The notes under the pieces are model-generated. The model was not told the DNA's origin. It worked only from the letters and a program-made list of their open reading frames with translations, and ran no database searches. Made by a program: the position numbers and the translations under genes. Shown in pieces: positions 17,899 to 25,618 of a DNA stretch of 64,000 nt. The stretch's first letter is position 1. Every line of letters begins with the position of its first letter. The stretch is taken from NCBI RefSeq assembly GCF_900445235.1, contig NZ_UFSM01000001.1, positions 3,177,501 to 3,241,500 on the forward strand, read 5' to 3'. This stretch comes from Aminobacter aminovorans. Its GTDB lineage: Bacteria; Pseudomonadota; Alphaproteobacteria; Rhizobiales; Rhizobiaceae.

Positions 17899-19070
17899 GT
17901 GACCTGAACGCCTTCCGCACTGAGGTGCGCGAGTGGATGGCAAGCCATCTTACCGGTAAGTTCACCGAGCTGAAGTATCGCGGCGGCTCGGGCGAGGGCG
18001 ATGCGCTGCCTGAACTGCGCAAGGAATGGGAGCGCGAACTCGCCGCCGGCCGCTGGACCTGCCCGGGCTGGCCTGCCGAATACGGCGGCCGGGGACTGTC
18101 CGTCGCCGAACAGGTTGCGTTCCAGGAAGAGTACAGCCGCGCCGGCGGACCCGGCCGGATGGGCCATATCGGCGAAGGCCTGATGGGGCCGACGCTGATC
18201 GCCTTCGGCACGGAAGAACAGAAGAAACGCTTCCTGCCCGGCATCCTCAGCGGCACCGAATTCTGGTGCCAGGGCTATTCCGAGCCGAGCGCCGGCTCCG
18301 ACTTCGGCAACATCAAGACCCGTGCCAAGCTCGACCCTGTAACAGGCGACTGGATCGTGTCGGGGCAGAAGGTCTGGACCTCGCTCGCGCACCTGTCCGA
18401 CTGGATTTTCGTCGTGGCGCGGTGCGAGGAGGGCTCGATCGGCCGCAATGGCTTGATCTTCCTGCTGATGCCGCTTTCCCAGCCGGGCGTCGAAATTCAT
18501 CCGATCAAGCAGATCGGTGGCGGCGCCGAGTTCAATTCGGTGTTCTTCGATGGCGCGCGCGCCAAGGCTGATGACGTTGTCGGACAGCCTGGCGACGGTT
18601 GGAAGATAGCGATGGCCCTGCTCGGCTTCGAGCGCGGCATCTCGACACTCGGCCAGCAGATGAGCTTCCAGCAGGAGCTCGACCTGATCGTCGAAATCGC
18701 CAGGGAGAACGGTTCCAGCCGCTCGCCCGCCATCCGCCAGCGTGTCGCCTATGCCTGGACCGGCCTGCGCGCCATGCGCTATCTCGCCATGCGCGTGCTG
18801 AGCGATGACCAGTCGCCGGAAACGCGCCGCGAGGCGCTGACCTACAAGTACCAGTGGTCGAACTGGCACCGCGACCTTGGCCGCCTGGCCATGGACGTGC
18901 TGAAGATGGACGCCAATGTCGTGTCAGACGATCCGCGCTGCGAACGCCTGCAGCAGATGTTCCTGTTTGCGCGCGCCGACACAATCTACGGCGGCACCAA
19001 CGAAATCCAACTCAACATCATTGCCGAGCAAGGACTTGGCATGCCCAGGGAGCCGCGCGGCAAGCTGTAA
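17895..19070 (+). CDS. Acyl-CoA dehydrogenase subunit (FadE-like)
   Basis: Acyl-CoA dehydrogenase of 391 residues, translationally coupled (ATGA) to the upstream ACAD. It shows GYSEPSAGSDFGNIKT (flavin/substrate loop), GQKVWTSLAH and the C-terminal YGGTNEIQLNIIAEQGLGMPRE, a segment that contacts FAD in partner subunits. Full length and intact. The pair resembles the KstR2-regulon ACADs that act late in steroid ring C/D catabolism. Which subunit holds the catalytic Glu cannot be settled without alignment. Confidence 0.88.
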   Translation: MSDLNAFRTEVREWMASHLTGKFTELKYRGGSGEGDALPELRKEWERELAAGRWTCPGWPAEYGGRGLSVAEQVAFQEEYSRAGGPGRMGHIGEGLMGPTLIAFGTEEQKKRFLPGILSGTEFWCQGYSEPSAGSDFGNIKTRAKLDPVTGDWIVSGQKVWTSLAHLSDWIFVVARCEEGSIGRNGLIFLLMPLSQPGVEIHPIKQIGGGAEFNSVFFDGARAKADDVVGQPGDGWKIAMALLGFERGISTLGQQMSFQQELDLIVEIARENGSSRSPAIRQRVAYAWTGLRAMRYLAMRVLSDDQSPETRREALTYKYQWSNWHRDLGRLAMDVLKMDANVVSDDPRCERLQQMFLFARADTIYGGTNEIQLNIIAEQGLGMPREPRGKL

Positions 19071-19105
19071 GGCAAGGACGCGCCTGGGCCAGGGAGGAAT
19101 TTGGC

Positions 19106-19639
19106 ATGGGCATTCGGGAGGCAGACCCTGCGGAAGTTGCGGCACGCGAGGCGCTGCGACGCTTGGTGACAGCCTATTCACGCGCCGTCGACCGGCGCGA
19201 CTTCAAGCTCTTGCGCAGCCTCTATGACGATGAGGCCTTCGAGGAGCATGGCGACATGTTCGTGGGCGGGCCGGACGAATACATGGCCTTCGTCGAGAAG
19301 GCATTGTCCAACTACGCCGCGACCGCGCACTACGTTGTCAACACCAGCTTCGAGATCGATGGCGATCGCGCCGAGGGCGAGGTCTACAAGATCAACTATC
19401 ATCGCACCCACGGCCCCGACGCCCATGAGGTGATCACCGGCAGCCGCAGCCTCGACCGCTACAGGCGCGACGACGGCGAATGGCGCTTCCTCGGACGCGC
19501 GATCACGCTCGACTGGTCGACAAGGCGTCCGGTTGATGCAGAAGCCTACAAGGATTTCGCAGCCGGCAGTCCGCTCGGCCGGCCAGGATCCGACGACCTG
19601 TCCTACCAGGTCCTGACGCTTTTCGGCCGACATGGCTGA
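19106..19639 (+). CDS. SnoaL/NTF2-like protein, paralogue C
   Basis: SnoaL_4 protein of 177 residues; ATG 19106 has AGGGAGGA 7 bases upstream. Tyr24 and Asp29 make the YxxxxD pair (AYSRAVDRRD), and His75 lies in TAHYVVNTSFEI. These match the BaiE-like catalytic arrangement. The C-terminal tail (YKDFAAGSPLGRPG) is longer than in paralogue B. It follows the ACAD pair by 35 bp and precedes an SDR gene by 45 bp, so one operon is likely. Inferred role: dehydratase or isomerase on a hydroxylated cyclic intermediate. Confidence 0.78.
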   Translation: MGIREADPAEVAAREALRRLVTAYSRAVDRRDFKLLRSLYDDEAFEEHGDMFVGGPDEYMAFVEKALSNYAATAHYVVNTSFEIDGDRAEGEVYKINYHRTHGPDAHEVITGSRSLDRYRRDDGEWRFLGRAITLDWSTRRPVDAEAYKDFAAGSPLGRPGSDDLSYQVLTLFGRHG

Positions 19640-19684
19640 GGCCCACATCCGTTCGAGACCAGCATTTCCGCAGGAAGGGAAAAC

Positions 19685-20449
19685 ATGACTGACCAGAGAC
19701 AATTCACCGGCAAGATTGCCGTGGTGACCGGCGCCGGCAACGGCATCGGACGTGCCGCGGCGATCGCCTACGCCCAGGAGGGCGCCGATGTGGCTATCCT
19801 CGACCGCGAGGCTGAAGCGTTGGCCGAGACCGCCGAACTGGTGCGCGCTCACAAGGTCAAGGCGCTGCCCCTGGTCGGTGATATGATGGACCAGGAGGTG
19901 GTGACCGACAGCTTCGCCCGCATAAAGCGCGAACTTGGCCCGGTCGACATCCTGCTCAACAACATCGGCCAGACCGCACGTGAGAATTACTCGGAGTTCT
20001 GGCAGGCCAAGCCCGAAACACTGCAGTTCGTGGTCGGCGTGTCGCTGATGACCACGCTGACCTGCACGCGCCAGGTGGTCGAGGACATGCGTGAGCGCCG
20101 CTCGGGCAAGATCGTCTCGATCTCGTCGGACTCGGCGATGAACGGCGATATCGGCACTGTCGACTATGCCTCGGCCAAGGCCGGCGTGCTCGGCTTCACC
20201 CGCGCGCTCGCCCGCGAACTCGGGCCGTTCAAGGTCAACGTCAATGCTGTCTGCCCCGGCCCGACCAATACGCGCGCCATGCAGCGCATCCCCAAGGATG
20301 CCTATGAACGTGCCAGGAACATGATCCCGCTCGGTGAACTCAGCGAGCCGGAAGACATTGCAAATGCTGTTATTTTCCTGTCGAGCGAAAAGTCGCGCTT
20401 CATCACCGGCCAGACCTTGATGGTCAACGGCGGACGCGTCTTCTACTGA
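19685..20449 (+). CDS. SDR-family oxidoreductase
   Basis: Classical SDR of 254 residues with GAGNGIGRA, LLNNIGQT, catalytic Ser in SISSDSAM and YASAKAGVLGFTRALA; it ends in LMVNGGRVFY. It most resembles hydroxycyclohexane-carboxyl-CoA/3-oxoacyl reductase-like SDRs. GGAAGGGAAAAC gives its ribosome site. It is last in the run that begins with the ACAD pair. Operator copy 7 lies in the 130-bp gap after its stop and belongs to the next transcription unit. Confidence 0.84.
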   Translation: MTDQRQFTGKIAVVTGAGNGIGRAAAIAYAQEGADVAILDREAEALAETAELVRAHKVKALPLVGDMMDQEVVTDSFARIKRELGPVDILLNNIGQTARENYSEFWQAKPETLQFVVGVSLMTTLTCTRQVVEDMRERRSGKIVSISSDSAMNGDIGTVDYASAKAGVLGFTRALARELGPFKVNVNAVCPGPTNTRAMQRIPKDAYERARNMIPLGELSEPEDIANAVIFLSSEKSRFITGQTLMVNGGRVFY

Positions 20450-20458
20450 TCGTTTTCG

Positions 20459-20476
20459 TTAGTTCATTCAGACGAT
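20459..20476 (+). promoter_or_regulatory. 18-bp palindromic operator, copy 7
   Basis: TTAGTTC-attc-AGACGAT followed by GTTC. It is 103 bp upstream of the ipdC start, in front of the ipdC-echA20-ipdF operon. Confidence 0.65.
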
Positions 20477-20579
20477 GTTCCGCTTTGTGCGGCGCATCAT
20501 TTGAAACGAGACAGTGCGATCGCCCTTCTGCCATTGGCCGATGGGCGGTCGCCGGAACTTCCAGCGAGAGAGAATGCCC

Positions 20580-21647
20580 ATGAGCCTGCATACCGTCTAG
20601 TGCGAACGCCTCGGCAGCCGCTATCCGGTGGTGCAGACAGCCATGGGCTGGGTGGCCGATGCAAACCTAACCGCCGCGACCTGCAATGCCGGTGGCTTCG
20701 GTTTCTTCGCTGGTGCGACCACCGAGCCGGGCGATGTCGAGAACCAGATCCTCGCGATCAAGTCGAAGACCGACCGTCCGTTCGGCGTCAATTTCCACAT
20801 GTTCCAGCCCAATGCCGAGGAAGTCATCTCGGTGGTCATCAAGCACAAGGTGCGGGCCGTCAGCTACGGCCGCGGCCCCGATGCCAAGACGATCAAGCGG
20901 CTCAAGGATGCCGGCGTGGTGTGCATGCCCACCGTCGGTGCGGTCAAGCACGCGATCAAGGCTGTCGAGCTCGGTGCCGACATCATCACCGTCCAGGGCG
21001 GCGAGGGCGGCGGCCATACCGGTGCTGTTCCCACGACCATCCTTTTGCCGCAGGTGCTCGACGCCGTGAAGGTTCCGGTGGTTGCCGCCGGCGGCTTCTT
21101 TGACGGGCGCGGCCTTGCCGCGGCCCTTGGCTATGGTGCTGCCGGTATCGCCATGGGCACGCGCTTCCTGATGACCAAGGAATCGCCCGTGCCGCGCTCG
21201 GCGCTCGACCGCTACCTTGCCACAAAGGACCCGACACTCATCCGCACCACCACGGCCGTCGACGGCCTGCCGCAGCGCTTCATCGAGAACGCCGAGATCA
21301 GGCGCCTCGAGAACATGAGCCTGCCGGCGCGCCTCGCCATGAGCATGAAATACGCTCGCCAGTGGGGCAAGGAGAGCGGGCTTGGCCCGATCGCCATGGC
21401 CAAGCTTGGCCTCAAGGTGCTGTCGAGCGGCGAGAACAGCTTCGCCCAGACCGTGATGGCGCCGAACCTGCCGACGCTGGTGCAGCGCGGCGTGGTCGAA
21501 GGTAATACCGAAACCGGCCTGCTGCCTTCCGGCCAGGCCGCTGCCATGATCGACAACCTCGAAAGCTGCGAAGAGCTGATCGCCCGCATCGTCAGCGAGG
21601 CGGAAGCACGGCTGAAGGCCGTCTCGGCGCTCGTCGCCCCCAACTGA
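20580..21647 (+). pseudogene. ipdC: ipdC, FMN-dependent NMO-family reductase with in-frame amber codon 7
   Basis: Nitronate-monooxygenase (2-nitropropane dioxygenase) family flavoprotein that closely follows mycobacterial IpdC, including VVQTAMGWVAD, VQGGEGGGHTG, AAGGFFDGRGLAAALGYGAAG and the C-terminal ESCEELIARIV segment. IpdC is needed for late steroid ring C/D breakdown. From ATG 20580 (ATG 20574 is also in frame) the reading is M-S-L-H-T-V-stop, TAG at 20598-20600, then CERLGSRYPVVQ, which is exactly how the family N-terminus continues. Leu is expected at the stop, so one T-to-A change in TTG would explain it. The frame then runs uninterrupted to 21647. Translation could restart at GTG 20628, but I see no ribosome site there. 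A sequencing error is possible. Confidence 0.8.
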
Positions 21648-21661
21648 TTGGAGAGAATTCG

Positions 21662-22420
21662 ATGAGTGACCAATTCTGGACCAGGATCGAGGACGGCATA
21701 GCCGAGCTGGTGATCGAGAACGCACCTGTGAATGCACTCGACAGCATCGGCTGGCGCAAGCTTTCGCAGGAGATCGACGCGCTCAACGCCAACACGGACG
21801 TGCGCGTCGTCGTCATTCGCGCCGAGGGCAGGGGTTTCTGCGCCGGCGTCGACATCAAGGAACTGCAGAGGCATCCCGAGCGCATCCCCGAAGTGAATGC
21901 CGGCAACTGGGAGACGTTCCGCGCCATCCATCGCGGCCTGAAGCCGGTGATCGTGGCCGCCCATGGCTACATTCTGGGCGGCGGCATCGGTATCTGCGGT
22001 TCGGCCGACATCATCATCTGCTCGCCTGACGCGACCTTCGGCGTGCCTGAGGTCGATCGCGGCGCACTCGGCGCCGGCGCGCATCTGCAGCGCCTGTTTC
22101 CGGTGCAGAAGGTGCGCCAGATGTACTTCACCGGCGAGCCGATCGACGCGGCTGAGGCTTATCGCCTTGGCGCGGTCGAGAAGGTTGTACCGCGCGAGGA
22201 GCTGCGCGAGGCGGCCATCAAGCTTGCCAGGACCATTGCCGCCAAGAGCGCGATCATGATCCGCCTCGCCAAGGAAGCGCTGAACGGCATCGAGGACGGT
22301 GACCTCGAGAAGAAGTACCGCTGGGAGCAGGGTTTCACGGCCCAAGCCTACCTGACCCAGGAATCGCAAGAGGCGCGCGACGCCTTCGTCGGCAAGCGCG
22401 ACGCCGACTTCAAGAAGTAA
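21662..22420 (+). CDS. echA20: EchA20-like ring D hydrolase (crotonase family)
   Basis: Crotonase-superfamily protein of 252 residues whose closest known relative by eye is mycobacterial EchA20: shared segments include VVIRAEGRGFCAGVDIKE, GGGIG, FGVPEVDRGALGAG and the C-terminal KYRWEQGFT. EchA20 hydrolytically opens steroid ring D (5-oxo-HIEC-CoA to COCHEA-CoA), the step before IpdAB. Oxyanion-hole glycines are in GYILGGGIG. ATG 21662 lies 14 bp after the ipdC frame with GGAGAG upstream. It is followed 20 bp later by ipdF, giving the order ipdC-echA20-ipdF. Confidence 0.83.
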   Translation: MSDQFWTRIEDGIAELVIENAPVNALDSIGWRKLSQEIDALNANTDVRVVVIRAEGRGFCAGVDIKELQRHPERIPEVNAGNWETFRAIHRGLKPVIVAAHGYILGGGIGICGSADIIICSPDATFGVPEVDRGALGAGAHLQRLFPVQKVRQMYFTGEPIDAAEAYRLGAVEKVVPREELREAAIKLARTIAAKSAIMIRLAKEALNGIEDGDLEKKYRWEQGFTAQAYLTQESQEARDAFVGKRDADFKK

Positions 22421-22440
22421 CCAGACCAGGACGCCCCGAC

Positions 22441-23241
22441 ATGACCGCTACCAAGATCCTTCCCGCCCCGCCCTATGTCGAAGGCCACGGCCTGCTCAAG
22501 GGCCGCTCGGTGCTCATCACTGCGGCTGCCGGTGTCGGAATCGGCTTTGCCGCCGCCCGCAAGGCGATCGAGGAAGGTTGCCGCGCCATCATGATCTCCG
22601 ACGTCCACGAGCGGCGCCTGGCGGAAGCGGCCGACAAGCTGCGTGCGTTCTCGCCGACCGTCGAGATCTACAGCCAGCTCTGCAACGTCACCGACGAGGA
22701 GCAGGTGCAGTCGCTCGTCGATGCGGCTGAAGACAAGCTCGGTGGCATCGACGTTCTGATCAACAATGCCGGCCTCGGCGGCCTCAAGCCCGTCGTGGAG
22801 ATGACCGACCAGGAATGGAACCTGGTACTCGACGTGACGCTGACCGGCACGATGCGCATGACGCGTGCTGCGCTCAAGAAGATGCAGCCGCGCGGCAAGG
22901 GGGCCATCGTCAACAACGCCTCCGTGCTCGGCTGGCGCGCTCAGAAAGGCCAGTCGCACTATGCCGCGGCCAAGGCCGGAGTAATGGCCTTCACCCGCTG
23001 CTCGGCAGTGGAAGCAGCCGAATACGGCATCCGTATCAATGCCGTGTCTCCGTCGATCGCCATGCACGACTTCCTCAAGAAGTCGGCGCCACAGGAACAG
23101 CTCGACGCGCTGACCAGCCTCGAAGCCTTCGGCCGCGCGGCGGAAGTGTGGGAAATCGCCAATGTCATGATGTTCCTCGCCAGCGATTATGCCGGCTACA
23201 TGGTCGGCGAGATCGTTTCCGTCTCCAGCCAGAGGGCCTGA
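22441..23241 (+). CDS. ipdF: IpdF-like SDR of steroid C/D-ring catabolism
   Basis: SDR of 266 residues matching mycobacterial IpdF unusually well: GHGLLKGRSVLITAAAGVGI near the N-terminus, NNAGLGGL, NNASVLGWRAQKGQSHYAAA around the catalytic Ser/Tyr, and INAVSPSIAMHDFLKK. IpdF oxidises the 5-hydroxyl of HIP-derived CoA esters so that ring D can be hydrolysed. The active-site Lys is in AAAKAGV. It is immediately downstream of echA20. The long N-terminal stretch before the Rossmann motif (about 20 residues) is shared with IpdF and not with generic SDRs. Confidence 0.83.
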   Translation: MTATKILPAPPYVEGHGLLKGRSVLITAAAGVGIGFAAARKAIEEGCRAIMISDVHERRLAEAADKLRAFSPTVEIYSQLCNVTDEEQVQSLVDAAEDKLGGIDVLINNAGLGGLKPVVEMTDQEWNLVLDVTLTGTMRMTRAALKKMQPRGKGAIVNNASVLGWRAQKGQSHYAAAKAGVMAFTRCSAVEAAEYGIRINAVSPSIAMHDFLKKSAPQEQLDALTSLEAFGRAAEVWEIANVMMFLASDYAGYMVGEIVSVSSQRA

Positions 23242-23243
23242 GG

Positions 23244-23702
23244 ATGGGCCTGGTTTTCTCCTCGCCCGACGAGGCGGTGGCAGCGATCGGCCAGAACCTC
23301 GGCGCGACCGACTGGCTCACCATCGACCAGGCGCGTATCGACATGTTCGCCGAGGCGACCGGCGATCACCAGTGGATCCACGTCGACCCCATGCGCGCCA
23401 AAGATGGTCCGTTCGGCTCGACGGTGGCGCATGGCTGCCTGACGTTCTCGTTGATCAATGGCTTCCTGCCCGACCTGTTCAAGGCAGAGGGGATGAAGCT
23501 GGGGATCAATTACGGCTGCGACCGGCTGCGTTTTCCTGCCCCCGTGCCTGTCAACTCCAGGGTTCGGGCCATGGGTGAACTGGTCAACGCCGGTTTGCTG
23601 CCGGGGAACGCCGTGCAGACGACGGTGCGCGTGACCGTCGAGATCGAAGGCTCGGCCAAGCCCGGCTGTGTCGCCGACATGGTCGGCCGCTACTACTTCT
23701 GA
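23244..23702 (+). CDS. MaoC-family (R)-specific enoyl-CoA hydratase
   Basis: Hot-dog-fold MaoC dehydratase of 152 residues starting at ATG 23244, two bases after the ipdF stop codon. The hydratase 2 motif is intact: catalytic Asp and His in FAEATGDHQWIHVDP, followed by the glycine-rich FGSTVAHG loop. It adds water to trans-2-enoyl-CoA to give (R)-3-hydroxyacyl-CoA, complementing the (S)-specific fused enzyme encoded at 1913. It resembles the single-domain Mycobacterium MaoC proteins. Position suggests action within the ipdC-echA20-ipdF operon. Confidence 0.88.
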   Translation: MGLVFSSPDEAVAAIGQNLGATDWLTIDQARIDMFAEATGDHQWIHVDPMRAKDGPFGSTVAHGCLTFSLINGFLPDLFKAEGMKLGINYGCDRLRFPAPVPVNSRVRAMGELVNAGLLPGNAVQTTVRVTVEIEGSAKPGCVADMVGRYYF

Positions 23703-23734
23703 GGCGCACGGCGCTTCGGCCACCGGAGGTGACA

Positions 23735-24370
23735 ATGGACAAGACTGGTGACGCGCAGGCGGGAATCCTGGCGCGACTGGACAGGCTCGAGTCGCGCGAC
23801 GAGATCCGCCAGCTGATTTCCAAATATTCGCTGGCACTCGACATGCGCGACATGAACGCGATGGCCTCGCTGTTTGCGCCCGACGTCAAGGTCGGCGGTG
23901 GCAAGTCGGGCAGGGCGGCCTTGCGAGACTGGCTCGACGAAACCATGCGCAAGCAGTTCGACGGCACGTCGCATCATGTCGGTTCGACCATCATCGAATT
24001 CGTCGACGCCGACAATGCGGTGGGTGTCGTCTACTCGAAGAACGAGCATGAGTGCGGCGCCGAGTGGGTCATCATGCAGATGATGTATTACGACCGCTAC
24101 GAGCGCATCGACGGCCGTTGGTTCTTCCGCCGCCGCCAGCCGCTCTACTGGTACGCTTCCGATCTCAACAAGCCGCCCGTCGGCTCGCGCAAGATGCGCT
24201 GGCCGGGGCGCGAGCCTTACGAGGGCTCGTTCCACGACCTCTTCCCGTCCTGGAAGGAGTTCTGGGCGCGTTCCGGTCCGGATGAAGCGTTGCCCGAACC
24301 GGCACCGCTCGAGGCCTTCATCGAAACCATGCGCAGAGGTAATGAAATCCGTGGCAACCGTGTGCGCTGA
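23735..24370 (+). CDS. SnoaL/NTF2-like protein, paralogue D
   Basis: SnoaL_4-type protein of 211 residues, the longest of the four; ATG 23735 is preceded by CGGAGGTGACA. Tyr31 and Asp36 form the YxxxxD pair (KYSLALDMRD) and the His pair 80-81 lies in GTSHHVGST. The C-terminal 70 residues (PGREPYEGSFHDLFPSW region) lack a named domain. It overlaps the following OYE gene by about 29 bp, indicating coupling. Inferred function: dehydratase or isomerase acting before the OYE reductase. Confidence 0.77.
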   Translation: MDKTGDAQAGILARLDRLESRDEIRQLISKYSLALDMRDMNAMASLFAPDVKVGGGKSGRAALRDWLDETMRKQFDGTSHHVGSTIIEFVDADNAVGVVYSKNEHECGAEWVIMQMMYYDRYERIDGRWFFRRRQPLYWYASDLNKPPVGSRKMRWPGREPYEGSFHDLFPSWKEFWARSGPDEALPEPAPLEAFIETMRRGNEIRGNRVR

Positions 24371-25481
24371 GAACACCAACGAAGGGCTGATCACCGACAA
24401 GCTGTTCCAACCGATCAAGCTCGGCAGCCTTGAGCTGTCCAACCGCATCGCGATGGCGCCCATGTCGCGCTATTTCTGCGCCGACGGCGTACCGCACGAG
24501 AAGGTGCAAGCCTATTACGCGCGTCGGGCGCTGAACCAGGTGGGCCTCATCATCACCGAGGCGACCTATATCGGCCACCCGACGGCACCGAGCTACGAGG
24601 GCGTGCCCTACTTTGCCGGCGAGGCAGCCCTTGCCGGCTGGGCCAAGGTACGCTCGGCGGTGCATGCGGGCGGCGGCAAGATCTTTCCGCAGCTCTGGCA
24701 CACCGGTAGCTTCCGCAACTCCGCCATGGCCCCGCAGCCCGGCGTACCGGGCGTCGGCCCGTCGGAAAACCTCAACGCCTTCACCGGCCACCCTGAGCCC
24801 GCCCGGGCGATGACCGAGAAGGAAATCTTCGAGGTGATCGAGTCCTATGCGCAAGCGGCGGAAGCCGCACAGCACCTTGGCTTCGACGGCGTCGAAATCC
24901 ATGGTGCGCATGGCTACCTGATCGACGAGTTCTTCTGGGCGACCTCCAACCGCCGCACCGACCGGTATGGCGGCAACCGGCGCGAGCGCACGCGCTTTGC
25001 CGTCGAGGTGATCGAGGCAATGCGCGACAGGGTCGGTCCCGACTTCCCGATCTCCTTCCGCTACTCGCAATGGAAGCAGCAGGACTACAAGGCCGTGCTT
25101 GGCGAAACTCCCGACGAGCTCGCCGAAGTGCTGCAGCCGCTGGTCGATGCCGGCGTGAGCATCCTGCATTGCTCGACGCGTCGCATATGGGAGCCGGGAT
25201 TCGCGGCAGAGGGCGACATGACGCTCGCCGGTTGGACCAAGAAGCTCACCGGGCTTCCGGTCATCGCCGTCGGTGGCGTCGGCCTCGACCGGCCGGGTCT
25301 CAATGCTGCGGAAGCGGCTTCGCTCGAGGTGATCGAAAAGCCGCTTGCACGCGGCGAGTTTGACATCCTGGCCGTTGGCCGTGCACTTCTGGCCGACCCG
25401 GCATGGGCGCTGAAGGTCAGGGAGGGGCGGGTCCAAGAGGGAGTGGGCTACTCCAAGGAGCAGCTGAAGTCGCTGTTCTGA
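24342..25481 (+). CDS. Old Yellow Enzyme family FMN reductase
   Basis: NADH:flavin oxidoreductase/NADH oxidase family TIM barrel of about 379 residues. Diagnostic motifs: IAMAPMSRYF at the N-terminus, LWHTG, and GFDGVEIHGAHGYLIDEFFW with the substrate-binding His and the FMN contacts. These enzymes reduce activated C=C bonds of enones or act as 2,4-dienoyl-CoA reductases; the C-terminal 4Fe-4S and FAD modules of true DCR are missing. ATG 24342 is closely preceded by AGAGGT and GTG 24351 is an alternative start. Likely it reduces an enone of the ring system, coupled to paralogue D. A pair of hairpins follows. Confidence 0.86.
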   Translation: MKSVATVCAENTNEGLITDKLFQPIKLGSLELSNRIAMAPMSRYFCADGVPHEKVQAYYARRALNQVGLIITEATYIGHPTAPSYEGVPYFAGEAALAGWAKVRSAVHAGGGKIFPQLWHTGSFRNSAMAPQPGVPGVGPSENLNAFTGHPEPARAMTEKEIFEVIESYAQAAEAAQHLGFDGVEIHGAHGYLIDEFFWATSNRRTDRYGGNRRERTRFAVEVIEAMRDRVGPDFPISFRYSQWKQQDYKAVLGETPDELAEVLQPLVDAGVSILHCSTRRIWEPGFAAEGDMTLAGWTKKLTGLPVIAVGGVGLDRPGLNAAEAASLEVIEKPLARGEFDILAVGRALLADPAWALKVREGRVQEGVGYSKEQLKSLF

Positions 25482-25488
25482 CCGAGAA

Positions 25489-25523
25489 GGCGTTGCTTTT
25501 CCGCCTTTTTGCGCGGCAACGCC
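25489..25523 (+). terminator. Hairpin after the OYE gene
   Basis: Perfect 8-bp arms GGCGTTGC (25489-25496) and GCAACGCC (25516-25523) enclose a T-rich loop. No T-tract follows the stem. It lies 7 bp after the gene's stop codon. Confidence 0.4.
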
Positions 25524-25552
25524 AACCCTCCTGCAACTCCCGCAGAAGAAAG

Positions 25553-25583
25553 AAGCGCCGGGGACTTTGTCCGCCGGCGCTTT
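25553..25583 (+). terminator. Intrinsic terminator of the ipdC-OYE operon
   Basis: AAGCGCCGG (25553-25561) pairs with CCGGCGCTT (25574-25582). A short T run (TTTCAGTTT) follows on the + strand. It lies between the convergent OYE and LuxR-type genes. Confidence 0.55.
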
Positions 25584-25618
25584 CAGTTTGGGTCGACAGG
25601 GAGCTGGGAGGATGTCTG

